From: Thiohalospira sp051746205 | GTDB taxonomy: Bacteria > Pseudomonadota > Gammaproteobacteria > Thiohalospirales > Thiohalospiraceae | Assembly: GCA_051746205.1 (NCBI GenBank) | Contig: JBNJEU010000008.1 | Coordinates: 1 to 53,887, forward strand | Direction: 5' to 3' | DNA: 53,887 bases | Part shown: piece after piece, positions 31,460 to 40,449 of the stretch | How positions within the stretch are numbered: the first letter of the stretch is position 1 | Layout of the letters: each line of letters starts with the position of its first letter | Translations under genes and position numbers: made by a program | The notes under the pieces: generated by a model | What the model saw: the letters and a program-made list of their open reading frames with translations, nothing else | The model's database searches: none | What the model was told of the DNA's origin: nothing

Positions 31460-32677
31460 GTGAGTCCCAACGCCTCTTCGAATTCCCGCGTTCTCTCCGG
31501 CATGCGTCCCACCGGACGCCTCCATCTCGGCCACTACCACGGGGTACTGAAAAACTGGGTGAAGCTGCAGCACGAATACGACTGCTTCTTCTTCGTTGCC
31601 GACTGGCACGCCCTGACCACGCACTACGAGAACCCCCGGGGGATCGCCGAGGCGAGCTGGGAGATGGTCATCGACTGGCTGGCGGCGGGGGTGAACCCCG
31701 GCTCGGTGACCCTGTTCCAGCAGTCCCGAGTGATCGAGCACGCCGAGCTCCACCTGCTGCTGTCGATGATGACGCCGCTGGGCTGGCTGGAGCGGGTGCC
31801 GAGCTACAAGGACCAGCAGGAGCAGCTGCGCGAGAAGGATCTGGCCACTTACGGTTTCCTCGGCTATCCGCTGCTGCAGAGTGCCGACATCCTCATCTAT
31901 CGCGCCGGACTGGTGCCGGTGGGCGAGGACCAGGTGGCCCATGTGGAACTCACCCGCGAGGTGGCCCGGCGCTTCAACCACCTCTACGGGCGTGAGCCGG
32001 GCTTCGAGGAGCGCGCCGAGGCGGCGGTGAAGAAGATGGGCAAGAAGAACGCAAAGCTCTACAACGACCTGCGCCGCCGCTACCAGGAACAGGGGGATGT
32101 CGAGGCGCTGGAGACCGCCCGGGCGCTGCTGGAGACCCAGCAGAACATTACCCTCGCCGATCGCGAGCGGCTGTTCGGCTATCTGGAAGGGGGCAGCAAG
32201 ATCATCCTGCCGGAGCCGGACCCGCTGCTCACGGAGGCCTCGCGCATGCCGGGACTGGACGGGCGCAAGATGTCGAAGTCCTACGAGAACACCATCAGCC
32301 TGCGCGACGAGCCGGAGGTGGTGGAGAAGAATCTGCGCACCATGCCCACCGATCCGGCGCGGGTGCGCCGGGACGATCCCGGCACGCCGGAGAAGTGCCC
32401 GGTCTGGCCGCTGCACGAGATCTATTCCGACGAGGCGACTCAGCGCTGGGTTCAGGAGGGTTGTCGTAGCGCCGGGATCGGTTGTGTCGAGTGCAAGGGC
32501 CCGGTCATCGAGGCGGTGCAGGCGGAGCTCGCCCCGCTGCGCGAGCGCGCCCGGGAGTTCGAGGACAATCCCGAGATGGTGCGCAAGATCATCCACGACG
32601 GCTGCGAGGCCGCTCGCGACACGGCCCGTGACACCCTGGAAGAGGTGCGTCAGGTCATGGGCCTGACGCCGCGCTGA
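31460..32677 (+). CDS. trpS: Tryptophan-tRNA ligase, long form
   Basis: 405 residues, longer than the 334 of E. coli. The class I signatures are HLGH (22-25, in TGRLHLGHYHG) and KMSKS (270-274). The extra length is mainly an inserted helical region at about residues 180-247, just before the KMSKS loop, seen in a subgroup of proteobacterial TrpS. The GTG start follows AGGAAA. Three bases after its stop comes scpA, in the conserved order yciV-yciO-trpS-scpA-scpB-rluB. Confidence 0.95.
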   Translation: MSPNASSNSRVLSGMRPTGRLHLGHYHGVLKNWVKLQHEYDCFFFVADWHALTTHYENPRGIAEASWEMVIDWLAAGVNPGSVTLFQQSRVIEHAELHLLLSMMTPLGWLERVPSYKDQQEQLREKDLATYGFLGYPLLQSADILIYRAGLVPVGEDQVAHVELTREVARRFNHLYGREPGFEERAEAAVKKMGKKNAKLYNDLRRRYQEQGDVEALETARALLETQQNITLADRERLFGYLEGGSKIILPEPDPLLTEASRMPGLDGRKMSKSYENTISLRDEPEVVEKNLRTMPTDPARVRRDDPGTPEKCPVWPLHEIYSDEATQRWVQEGCRSAGIGCVECKGPVIEAVQAELAPLRERAREFEDNPEMVRKIIHDGCEAARDTARDTLEEVRQVMGLTPR

Positions 32678-32680
32678 GCC

Positions 32681-33523
32681 ATGACCGAGGAGGCCGCCGT
32701 CCCGGAGTCGACCGGGCCGCGCCAGGGCGAGATGCCCTTCGCGGTGGTGGACGGGGAGCCGTATACCGAGCTCCCCACGGACCTGTACATCCCGCCCGAT
32801 GCCCTGGAGGTCTTCCTCGACACCTTCGAGGGGCCGCTGGATCTGCTGCTCTACCTGATCCGGCGCCAGAATCTGGACATTCTCGACATCCCGATCCTCA
32901 CCATCACGCGCCAGTACATGGAGTACGTGGAGCTGATGAAGGCGATGCGCCTGGAGCTGGCGGCGGAGTATCTGGTGATGGCCGCGATGCTGGCCGAGAT
33001 CAAGTCGCGGATGCTGCTGCCGCGCCCCGAGCAGGCGAACGACGACGAGGATCACGATCCCCGCGCCGAGCTCATCCGTCGGTTGCAGGAGTACGAACGT
33101 TACAAGCAGGCCGCGGAGGACCTGGACGCCATGCCCCGGCTGGAACGCGACATCGCCCAGGCGGTGGTGCCGGTGGACGGCCTGCTGACGGTGCGCAGCG
33201 AGCCGCAGGTGGGGCTGGACGAACTGCTGGAGGCGTTTCGCGACGTCATGCGCCGCGCCGACATGTTCGCCAGCCATCATGTGGAGCGCGAGCCGCTGTC
33301 GGTGCGCGAACGCATGTCGCGGGTGCTGGAGCAGCTCCAGGAAGCGCAGTACGTCGAATTCTCCTCCCTGTTCGCGGTGGAGGAGGGGCGCGCCGGTGTG
33401 GTGGTCACCCTGCTGGCCCTGCTTGAGCTGCTCAAGGATACGCTGGTGGAACTGGTCCAGAACGACGCCTTTGCCCCCATCCACGTGCGCGTGGTGCAGA
33501 ACGCCAGGGAGGAATCGACATGA
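32681..33523 (+). CDS. scpA: Segregation and condensation protein A
   Basis: 280 residues. The kleisin N-terminal helix region FLDTFEGPLDLLLYLIRRQN and ILDIPILTITRQYMEYV are typical; the C-terminal winged helix ends EFSSLFAVEEGRAGVVVTLLALLEL. With ScpB and SMC it forms condensin, which organises and separates the chromosome. An extended N-terminal about 35 residues precede the conserved core. It overlaps scpB by ATGA. Confidence 0.93.
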   Translation: MTEEAAVPESTGPRQGEMPFAVVDGEPYTELPTDLYIPPDALEVFLDTFEGPLDLLLYLIRRQNLDILDIPILTITRQYMEYVELMKAMRLELAAEYLVMAAMLAEIKSRMLLPRPEQANDDEDHDPRAELIRRLQEYERYKQAAEDLDAMPRLERDIAQAVVPVDGLLTVRSEPQVGLDELLEAFRDVMRRADMFASHHVEREPLSVRERMSRVLEQLQEAQYVEFSSLFAVEEGRAGVVVTLLALLELLKDTLVELVQNDAFAPIHVRVVQNAREEST

Positions 33524-34227
33524 ACCGGGAGTCCGTGAAGGCGGTGGTCGAGGCCGCCCTGTTCGCCGCCAACGAGCCGCTGAGCATCAACCGGCTGCAG
33601 CATCTGTTCGAAGGCTTCGAGGGGGAGCTGGTGCCGGACGACGCGACTCTGGCCAGTCTGCTCTCGGAACTCCGGGAGGAGTACGCCGGGCGCGGCGTGG
33701 AACTGGTGGCCGTGGCCAGCGGCTGGCGCTTCCAGACCCGGGCCGACTGGGCGCCCTGGGTCAGCCGTCTGTGGGAGGAGCGCCCGCAGCGCTATTCCCG
33801 CGCGCTGCTGGAGACCCTGGCCGTGATCGCCTATCGCCAGCCCCTCACGCGGGGTGATGTGGAGGACATCCGGGGCGTCAGCGTCTCCACCCCGATCATG
33901 AAGACCCTGCAGGAGCGCGAGTGGGTCCGCGCGGTCGGCCATCGTGACGTGCCGGGGCGGCCGGCACTCTACGCCACCACCCGCGCCTTCCTCGACCATT
34001 TCAATCTCACCAGCCTGGACGATCTCCCGACCCTGGCGGAACTGCGCGACATCGACGAGATCAACGCCGAGCTCGATCTCCGGGATGCCGGGGCCGATGA
34101 CGACGCGGCGTCGCCGGCCGATGCCACCGACGAGGAGGCCGGGGCCGACACCGACGAGGGGGCGGCGAACGAGACGAGGTCGGAAGAGGCCCCGGTGAAC
34201 GACACGAACGCGGAATCGAATCCATGA
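33520..34227 (+). CDS. scpB: Segregation and condensation protein B
   Basis: 235 residues with tandem winged helices: VVEAALFAANEPLSINRLQ and LLETLAVIAYRQPLTRGDVEDIRGV, then TRAFLDHFNLTSLDDLPTL. From about residue 185 the chain becomes a low-complexity acidic tail rich in Asp, Glu and Ala (DAGADDDAASPADATDEEA), in keeping with a halophile. It binds ScpA and bridges the SMC heads. ATGA overlaps occur at both ends. Confidence 0.93.
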   Translation: MNRESVKAVVEAALFAANEPLSINRLQHLFEGFEGELVPDDATLASLLSELREEYAGRGVELVAVASGWRFQTRADWAPWVSRLWEERPQRYSRALLETLAVIAYRQPLTRGDVEDIRGVSVSTPIMKTLQEREWVRAVGHRDVPGRPALYATTRAFLDHFNLTSLDDLPTLAELRDIDEINAELDLRDAGADDDAASPADATDEEAGADTDEGAANETRSEEAPVNDTNAESNP

Positions 34228-35057
34228 GCGAGAAACTGCAGAAGGTCCTGGCGCGCGCCGGACTCGGCTCGCGCCGGGAGCTGGAGGGCTGGATCGAGGC
34301 CGGGCGCGTCCGGGTCAACGGCCAGCCGGCCCGCCTCGGGGACCGGGTGGAACCGGGCGATCAGCTGCGCGTGGACGGCCGCGAGGTCAGCATCGATCAA
34401 TCTCCCCGGATCCGGGTGCTGGCCTACAACAAGCCCGAGGGGGAGGTGACCACCCGCAGCGATCCGGAGGGACGGCCAACGGTCTTCGATTCGCTCCCGC
34501 GTCTCGGACGGGGGCGCTGGATCAGCGTCGGCCGGCTGGACATCAACAGCCAGGGCCTGCTGCTGTTCACCAACGACGGCGATCTCGCCGCCGGGCTCAC
34601 CCACCCCTCGTCGGAGGTGGAGCGCGAGTATGCGGTACGCATTTTCGGCGCGGTGGAGCCGGCCACGCTGGAGCGGCTCCGGCACGGCATCGAACTGGAG
34701 GACGGCCCGGCCGCCTTCGACCGGATCGTCGATGCCGGCGGCGAGGGTCGCAACCACTGGTACCACGTGGTCCTGCGGGAGGGTCGCCACCGCGAGGTGC
34801 GCCGGCTCTGGGAGGCGGTGGAGCGGCCGGTGAGCCGCCTGATCCGGGTGCGCTACGGGCCCGTGGAACTGCCGCGCCAGCTCTCCCGGGGGCGCTGGAT
34901 GGAGCTGGAGAATCCGGCCATCGGTGAGCTGCTGGACGCCGCCGGACAGGGCCGGCGGCGCGCCGATCTGCAGGAGCCGAAGAGGGCGAAACCGCGTCGG
35001 CGCAAGGGTGGCCCCGGTGGTCCCCGGCGGGCGAAGCCGAAACGCCGGACCTGGTGA
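34224..35057 (+). CDS. rluB: 23S rRNA pseudouridine synthase RluB
   Basis: 277 residues. An S4 RNA-binding domain (KLQKVLARAGLGSRRELEGWIEAGRVRVNG) is followed by the pseudouridine synthase core with catalytic Asp in SVGRLDINSQGLLLFTNDGDL. In E. coli RluB modifies U2605 of 23S rRNA. The C-terminal 30 residues are a Lys/Arg/Pro-rich tail (KRAKPRRRKGGPGG) likely to bind RNA. It overlaps scpB and, by TGATG, the next gene. Confidence 0.92.
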   Translation: MSEKLQKVLARAGLGSRRELEGWIEAGRVRVNGQPARLGDRVEPGDQLRVDGREVSIDQSPRIRVLAYNKPEGEVTTRSDPEGRPTVFDSLPRLGRGRWISVGRLDINSQGLLLFTNDGDLAAGLTHPSSEVEREYAVRIFGAVEPATLERLRHGIELEDGPAAFDRIVDAGGEGRNHWYHVVLREGRHREVRRLWEAVERPVSRLIRVRYGPVELPRQLSRGRWMELENPAIGELLDAAGQGRRRADLQEPKRAKPRRRKGGPGGPRRAKPKRRTW

Positions 35058-35758
35058 TGGCGGTGGGCTCGTTCGACTCCGGGACGTCCTGGCCCGACCG
35101 CCGGGCCGTGTATGACCGCCTGCTGGCCGTTTACGGCCCCCAGCACTGGTGGCCGGCCAGCGACGGCCCCTTCGAGGTGATGGTCGGCGCGGTGCTGACG
35201 CAGAACACCGCCTGGACCAATGTCGAGCGCGCCATCGCCAACCTGCGCACCGTCGGGCTTCTGGAGCCGGCGGCGATGCTCGCGGCGGCGCCGGAGGAGC
35301 TGGCCGAGGCCATCCGGCCGTCGGGGTATTTCAACGTCAAGGAGCGGCGGCTGCGGGCACTGGTGGCGTGGTATCGCGCGGCCGGCGGCCACGAGGCGCT
35401 GGCGCGGTGGTCCACCGACGACCTGCGCCGGGCCCTGCTCGGGGTCAACGGAGTGGGGCCGGAGACTGCCGACGACATCGTGCTCTACGCCTTCCACCGC
35501 CCGGTCTTCGTCATCGATGCCTACACCCGCCGGATCTTCCAGCGCCTGGGGCTGTCCCCCGCGCGAGGCGACGGTTACGAGGACTGGCGCGCGGCCTTCG
35601 AGGCGGAACTGTTCGACCCCGACGATCCGGCCGCCAGCGTGGCCCTGTACAACGAGTACCACGCGCTCATCGTCGCCCTCGGCAAGGACATCTGCCGACC
35701 CCGCCCGCGCTGTGGCGACTGCGCTCTGGCCACCGGATGCCCGGGGATTGAACAGTAG
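35057..35758 (+). CDS. Endonuclease III-related HhH-GPD protein without catalytic Lys
   Basis: 233 residues. The helix-hairpin-helix GVNGVGPETADD (129-140) and FVIDAYTRRIFQRLGL carry the conserved Asp154, but the position of the endonuclease III catalytic Lys is Glu136. A C-terminal iron-sulfur loop has four Cys, spaced C-x5-C-x2-C-x5-C rather than the x6-x2-x5 of Nth. This is the 'endonuclease III-related' branch, so a monofunctional glycosylase acting on some modified base is more likely than Nth-type lyase activity. The start overlaps the rluB stop. Confidence 0.85.
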   Translation: MAVGSFDSGTSWPDRRAVYDRLLAVYGPQHWWPASDGPFEVMVGAVLTQNTAWTNVERAIANLRTVGLLEPAAMLAAAPEELAEAIRPSGYFNVKERRLRALVAWYRAAGGHEALARWSTDDLRRALLGVNGVGPETADDIVLYAFHRPVFVIDAYTRRIFQRLGLSPARGDGYEDWRAAFEAELFDPDDPAASVALYNEYHALIVALGKDICRPRPRCGDCALATGCPGIEQ

Positions 35759-35802
35759 CATTCATTGAAACACTTGAATGTTCGCGGTGGCGTTGCCATA
35801 GT
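35759..35802 (+). promoter_or_regulatory. Candidate promoter and inverted repeat before thioredoxin
   Basis: An inverted repeat CATTCA-N10-TGAATG is followed by a possible promoter TTGAAT-17-CATAGT, whose -35 lies in the right half of the repeat. A regulator bound there would occlude polymerase. The region is clearly A+T-richer than flanking genes. No regulator is identified. Confidence 0.4.
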
Positions 35803-35835
35803 GGATCATTCACTCACAGTAATTCCGGAGATCCC

Positions 35836-36237
35836 ATGGCCACCATCGAACTGACCAAGGACAATTTCGAAGAGACCATCGAGAACAACGACATGGTCCT
35901 CGTGGACTTCTGGGCGTCCTGGTGTGGCCCGTGCCAGAGCTTCGCCCCCATCTTCGAGGAGGCTTCGGAGAAGCACGACGATGTCGTCTTCGCCAAGGTG
36001 GATACCGAGAATCAGCAGGAGCTCGCGGCCTATTTCCAGGTGCGCTCCATCCCGACACTGATGCTCTTCCGCCAGAAGGTGATCCTCTTTTCCCAGCCCG
36101 GCGTGCTGCAGGAGCCCCAGCTCGAGGAGCTGCTCAACAAGGCGCGCGATCTGGACATGGAGCAGGTCCACAAGGAGGTCGCCGAGCAGCAGGCCGCGCA
36201 GGAGCAGGGCGAGCAGGAGCAGGGCGAGCAGGGCTGA
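35836..36237 (+). CDS. Thioredoxin-family protein with Gln/Glu-rich tail
   Basis: 133 residues. A standard thioredoxin fold carries the redox site WCGPC in DFWASWCGPCQSF and the cis-Pro in RSIPTLMLF. The last 25 residues extend past the fold into a helix and a repeat, AQEQGEQEQGEQG. It is likely a cytoplasmic disulfide reductase; no signal peptide is present. CCGGAG precedes the ATG. The tail is unusual for TrxA (109 residues in E. coli). Confidence 0.9.
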   Translation: MATIELTKDNFEETIENNDMVLVDFWASWCGPCQSFAPIFEEASEKHDDVVFAKVDTENQQELAAYFQVRSIPTLMLFRQKVILFSQPGVLQEPQLEELLNKARDLDMEQVHKEVAEQQAAQEQGEQEQGEQG

Positions 36238-36314
36238 ATCCGTCCCATCCGGGGGCGCGAGGGGGTGTCCTTTCGTACTAGACTGTTGGCCACGAAAACA
36301 GACCGGAGGCCAGC

Positions 36315-36902
36315 ATGAGTGAAGCCGACGCAAGCGATTCCCCCCCCGCGCCGAGCCTGGCGGAGAACCCGCGCGCCATCACCGTCGAGGAGGTGGTGCG
36401 GGAGATGCGGATCACCCGGGTCCGCTATTTCATGGCCGACACCTCCGCCTACATTCGCTACCTGCCGCGCTTCAACCCCAATCCCGAAGATCTCACCGTG
36501 AACATCGACCCCTTCGCCGAGCAGCACGTCGAGGCGGAAGAGACCGGTGAGTTCAGCATCCCGGAGCTGGTCAACGAGCTCAGCCACGCCTACGTCAACA
36601 TCCATCTCTTCCCGGATCGGGAGGCGCGCAACTACTTCATGGCGGGTTTCGACGAGAGCCTGAAACAGGTGGACTTCGTCGCCGGCCGCTTCGAGTTCAG
36701 TCGTCTCTGGGTGACCGCGGGGATGAGCAACATCGGGCTGCCGGTGGCGGTCTTCCTGGGCCAGCGCCACGCGGTGAACAACCAGCCGTCGGTTTCCATC
36801 CACGACCATCGCGAGCACATCCGCGGCGAGCACGTCTATCGCGCCGTGCGCGGCTACGGCGACCACGTGGGTGAGGAATTCCTCACCAGCACGGAGGCCT
36901 GA
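36315..36902 (+). CDS. Unknown 195-residue protein coupled to a BCCT transporter
   Basis: Not recognised. It is a soluble, acidic protein without signal peptide; after a Pro/Ser-rich first 20 residues come ITVEEVVREMRITRVRYFMA, YVNIHLFPDREARNYFM, and a His-rich end around SIHDHREHIRGEHVYRAV. Two His/Asp clusters could bind metal, but this is a guess. CGGAGG precedes the ATG. Its stop is two bases before the start of the BCCT gene, so the two are almost certainly one transcript and may work together. Confidence 0.7.
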   Translation: MSEADASDSPPAPSLAENPRAITVEEVVREMRITRVRYFMADTSAYIRYLPRFNPNPEDLTVNIDPFAEQHVEAEETGEFSIPELVNELSHAYVNIHLFPDREARNYFMAGFDESLKQVDFVAGRFEFSRLWVTAGMSNIGLPVAVFLGQRHAVNNQPSVSIHDHREHIRGEHVYRAVRGYGDHVGEEFLTSTEA

Positions 36903-36904
36903 TC

Positions 36905-38473
36905 ATGCGGATCGTTCGCGCAGTGAAGGGGCCGTTCCGGGGCCTGAATCCGGTCATGGCGATCGCCGCGTTGCTGGTCATCGGCACCTTCCTGGTCTTC
37001 GGGGCGGGCTGGACCGAGCTGGCCGAGTCGGTCTTCGCCGGGATCGGCAATGCCATCATCGCCACCTTCAAGTGGTACTACATCGGCGTGGTGGCATTCT
37101 TCCTGCTGTTCGCGCTCTGGCTGCTGCTGTCGCGCTACGGCGATCTGCGCCTGGGCGACGACGACCGGCCACCGGAGTTCGGCTACTTCGCCTGGTTCTC
37201 CATGCTCTTCGGGGCCGGCATGGGCATCGGGCTGGTCTTCTGGTCCATCGCCGAGCCGATCTTCCATCTGGGCGGCAACCCCTTCATCGGCGAGGGGGAG
37301 GCCGGTACCGTGGCGGCGGCCGAGACGGCCATGCGCCTGACCTACTTCCACTGGGGCCTGCACCCGTGGGCCATCTACGCCATTGTCGGGCTGTCGCTGT
37401 CCTTCTTCTGTTACCGCAAGAAGCTGCCGCTCTCCATCCGGTCGGTCTTCTATCCGCTCATCGGCGAACGGATCTACGGCCCCATCGGCCACGCCGTGGA
37501 CATCCTGGCCGTCTTCGGCACCGTCTTCGGAGTGGCCACCTCGCTGGGCCTCGGGGTGGGCCAGATCAATACCGGGCTGAATCAGATCTTCGGCATGCCG
37601 GTCTCCACCGGCAACCAGATCCTGCTCATTGCGGTGATTACCGCCATCGCCACCATCTCGGTGGTCTCCGGGGTGGGGCGCGGAGTGAAGTTCCTCAGTG
37701 AGGCGAACCTCTACATGAGTTTCCTGATGCTGCTCTTCTTCCTGATCTTCGGGCCGACGCTGGTGATCCTGTCGAGCTTTGTCACCGGCTTCGGCGACTA
37801 CCTGCAGAACGTGCTCTACCTCAGCTTCTGGACCGATCCCATGGGCGCGCGCGACGCCGCCGACTGGCAGGCCGGCTGGACGGTCTTCTTCTGGGGCTGG
37901 TGGATCGCCTGGGCACCCTTCGTCGGGATCTTCATCGCCCGGATCTCCCGGGGGCGGACCATCCGCGAGTTCGTCCTCGGGGTGCTGGCGGTGCCGACCC
38001 TGCTGGCGATGTTCTGGCTCACCGTCTTCGGCGGCACGGCGCTGTTCGCCGAGCTGGTCGAGGGCGCCGGCATCGCCTCGGCGGTGGCGGAGGACACGAC
38101 ACTGGCGCTGTATACCACTCTGTCGCACATCAGCCCGCCGATCCTCAATACCTTCATCGCCGTGGTGGCGACGCTGCTCATCGTGACCTACTTCATCACC
38201 TCGTCCGACTCGGCGACCCTGGTGGTGACCACGCTGCTGTCGGTGGGGGACCAGCATCCCCCCACGGGCCAGCGGGTGACCTGGGGGGTCATCGAGGGGC
38301 TGGTGGCGTCGGTCCTGCTGCTCGCGGGCGGACTGTCGGCGTTGCAGGCGGCGGCCATCGCCGCGGCGCTGCCGTTCTCCATCATCATGCTGCTGATGTG
38401 CTACGGCCTCATCAAGGGCTTGCGCGAGGAGCGGATGTTGATCCTCTACAGCAGCGAGCATGACGCGCGTTAG
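36905..38473 (+). CDS. BCCT-family betaine/choline transporter (second)
   Basis: 522 residues, 12 membrane segments. GMGIG (105-109) with LVFWSIAEP, and WGWWIAWAPF (330-339) with IARISRGRT, mark a sodium-coupled betaine-type carrier. It shares with the first BCCT in this window the N-terminal motif GPFRGLNP, but the tail is shorter and less acidic, so regulation may differ. GGAGG at the end of the preceding unknown gene serves as ribosome site. Confidence 0.9.
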   Translation: MRIVRAVKGPFRGLNPVMAIAALLVIGTFLVFGAGWTELAESVFAGIGNAIIATFKWYYIGVVAFFLLFALWLLLSRYGDLRLGDDDRPPEFGYFAWFSMLFGAGMGIGLVFWSIAEPIFHLGGNPFIGEGEAGTVAAAETAMRLTYFHWGLHPWAIYAIVGLSLSFFCYRKKLPLSIRSVFYPLIGERIYGPIGHAVDILAVFGTVFGVATSLGLGVGQINTGLNQIFGMPVSTGNQILLIAVITAIATISVVSGVGRGVKFLSEANLYMSFLMLLFFLIFGPTLVILSSFVTGFGDYLQNVLYLSFWTDPMGARDAADWQAGWTVFFWGWWIAWAPFVGIFIARISRGRTIREFVLGVLAVPTLLAMFWLTVFGGTALFAELVEGAGIASAVAEDTTLALYTTLSHISPPILNTFIAVVATLLIVTYFITSSDSATLVVTTLLSVGDQHPPTGQRVTWGVIEGLVASVLLLAGGLSALQAAAIAAALPFSIIMLLMCYGLIKGLREERMLILYSSEHDAR

Positions 38474-38566
38474 GTCGGAGGTGGCGCCCGGATATGGTAT
38501 GGTGCGCCCCTGCGCGATTCCGAACAATCGGGGCCGGGCGGCCCCGACACAACAGACAGTGATGCC

Positions 38567-39316
38567 ATGCCTCTGGATGATTACCATTCCGTGACCCCCG
38601 AGGGGATCGTCATTTCGGCGGAGCAGGGGAGCCGGTTCGCCAAGGATGTCGCCGATGACTTCAATCCCATTCACGACGTCGACGCCAAGCGCTTCTGCGT
38701 CCCCGGCGACCTGCTCTTTTCCCTGGTCCTGTGTTACTACGGGCTCTCCCGACGGATGAGCTTCGATTTCCGTGGGATGGTCGGCGCCGACATCCCGCTG
38801 AGCTTCCCGGAGGGCGATCCGGCGGTGCTGGAGATCGCCGATGCCGGTGGCAAGCTGCTGCTCCACGTCGAGCGCGATGGCGCGATCTGCCGCGACCTGA
38901 CGGTGCTCGAGGATTTCGTGCGCCACTACGTGGCCTTTTCCGGACACAACTTCCCCCACGTGCTGCAACCGCTGCTGCGGGATCAGGGGGTGATGTTCAA
39001 CCCGGAACGGCCACTGGTGATGTACGACAGCATGAGTTTCGAGCTGGACGAGGAACCGACCACGGGGCTGGAGATGTCCATGACCGATTCGCGCATGGAG
39101 GTCGCCGGAAAGCGTGGCAATGTGCTGCTGGACTTCTCCATTACCGCCAACGGTCGGGCCATCGGCGCCGGCACCAAGAAGCTCGTGGTCAGCGGTCTGC
39201 GCGAGTACGACGACGCCCAGATGCAGGCGTTGATCACCGAGTTCAATGCCAGCAAGGCGGACTACTACGCCGCCTCGCCGGCCCGGCAGACCGGCCTTGC
39301 GGCCCGGGCGCGCTGA
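38567..39316 (+). CDS. DUF3581 protein, hot-dog-like
   Basis: 249 residues of the DUF3581 family found in gammaproteobacteria. The segment SRFAKDVADDFNPIHDVDAKRF contains DFNPIHD, the motif of MaoC-type hot-dog hydratases, then RFCVPGDLLFSL and SFDFRGMVGAD. A thioester- or lipid-related role is suggested by the motif but not shown. hemH begins ten bases after its stop. Confidence 0.8.
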   Translation: MPLDDYHSVTPEGIVISAEQGSRFAKDVADDFNPIHDVDAKRFCVPGDLLFSLVLCYYGLSRRMSFDFRGMVGADIPLSFPEGDPAVLEIADAGGKLLLHVERDGAICRDLTVLEDFVRHYVAFSGHNFPHVLQPLLRDQGVMFNPERPLVMYDSMSFELDEEPTTGLEMSMTDSRMEVAGKRGNVLLDFSITANGRAIGAGTKKLVVSGLREYDDAQMQALITEFNASKADYYAASPARQTGLAARAR

Positions 39317-39326
39317 AGGAGGACGA

Positions 39327-40430
39327 GTGAGTCGGCAACGCTATCGCGGCGAGGCGTACGTCCACGGGGAAGAGCCCCGGATCGGGGTCCTGATCACCAA
39401 TCTCGGGACCCCGGACGCCCCGACCCCCCCGGCCCTGCGCCGCTATCTGGCCGAGTTCCTCTGGGACCCGCGGGTGGTGGAGATCCCGCGCCCGATCTGG
39501 TGGCTGATCCTCCACGGCATCATCCTGCGCACCCGGCCGAAGCGCTCCGCAGCGGCGTACGCCTCGGTCTGGAGCGAAGCGGGGTCGCCGCTGCTGGCCA
39601 TCGGCCGACGTCAGCGCCGGGGGCTCGAGGAGCGCCTGGAGGCGGCGCTGCCGGGGCCGGTCAGCGTTGCCCTCGGGATGCGCTACGGTCGGCCGGCCAT
39701 CGCCGATGCCCTGGCGGAACTGCATGCCGCCGGGGCCCGGCGGATCGTCGTGCTGCCACTCTATCCGCAGTATGCCTCGGCGACCACCGGCTCCACCTTC
39801 GACGCCGTCGCCGCTGCTCTGAGTCGTCAGCGCTGGGTGCCGGAACTGCGCTTCGTCGGTTCGTATCACGACGACCCGGGCTACATCGAGGCCCTGGCGA
39901 CCAGCGTCCGCGAACACTGGGCGAAGCATGGCGAGGCCGAGCGGCTGTTGCTCTCCTTCCACGGCATCCCGAAGGCCGGCCGTGACGCCGGCGATCCCTA
40001 TTTCTGCCACTGCCTGAAGACCGGCCGCCTGGTGGCCGAGGCCCTGGGACTGCCGTCGGAGCGCTGGCGGGTCAGCTTCCAGTCGCGCTTCGGCAAGGCC
40101 GAATGGATCCAGCCCTACACCGACGCGACCCTGAAGGCCTGGGGCGCGGAGGGTGTCGGGCGCGTGGACGTGATCTGCCCCGGTTTCTCCGCCGACTGTC
40201 TGGAGACCCTGGAGGAGATCGGCGAGGAGAATCGCGCGTACTTCCAGGAAGCGGGTGGCGGCGAATTCCACTACATTCCGGCGCTCAACGATCGGGCGGA
40301 CCATCTGGACGCGCTGAGCGCGCTGATCCAGCGGCAGATCGCCGGATGGCCGGAGGCGGAAACGGCGCCGGACGGCGAGTCCGCCGAGGCCTCACGACGG
40401 CGGGCCCTGGAGCGGGGCGCGTCTCGATAG
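39327..40430 (+). CDS. hemH: Ferrochelatase
   Basis: 367 residues, longer than E. coli (320). IGVLITNLGTPDAPTPPALRRYLAEFLWDPRVVE is the family N-terminus; the catalytic His is in LLLSFHGIPKAGRDAGDPY and the metal-binding region in SFQSRFGKAEWIQPYT. It inserts Fe2+ into protoporphyrin IX. The GTG start has AAGGAGGA just upstream. The C-terminal 25 residues are poorly conserved. Downstream, a long hairpin fills the gap to the convergent phosphohexomutase gene. Confidence 0.95.
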   Translation: MSRQRYRGEAYVHGEEPRIGVLITNLGTPDAPTPPALRRYLAEFLWDPRVVEIPRPIWWLILHGIILRTRPKRSAAAYASVWSEAGSPLLAIGRRQRRGLEERLEAALPGPVSVALGMRYGRPAIADALAELHAAGARRIVVLPLYPQYASATTGSTFDAVAAALSRQRWVPELRFVGSYHDDPGYIEALATSVREHWAKHGEAERLLLSFHGIPKAGRDAGDPYFCHCLKTGRLVAEALGLPSERWRVSFQSRFGKAEWIQPYTDATLKAWGAEGVGRVDVICPGFSADCLETLEEIGEENRAYFQEAGGGEFHYIPALNDRADHLDALSALIQRQIAGWPEAETAPDGESAEASRRRALERGASR

Positions 40431-40449
40431 GTGTTTCGGCGTCGTTCGG

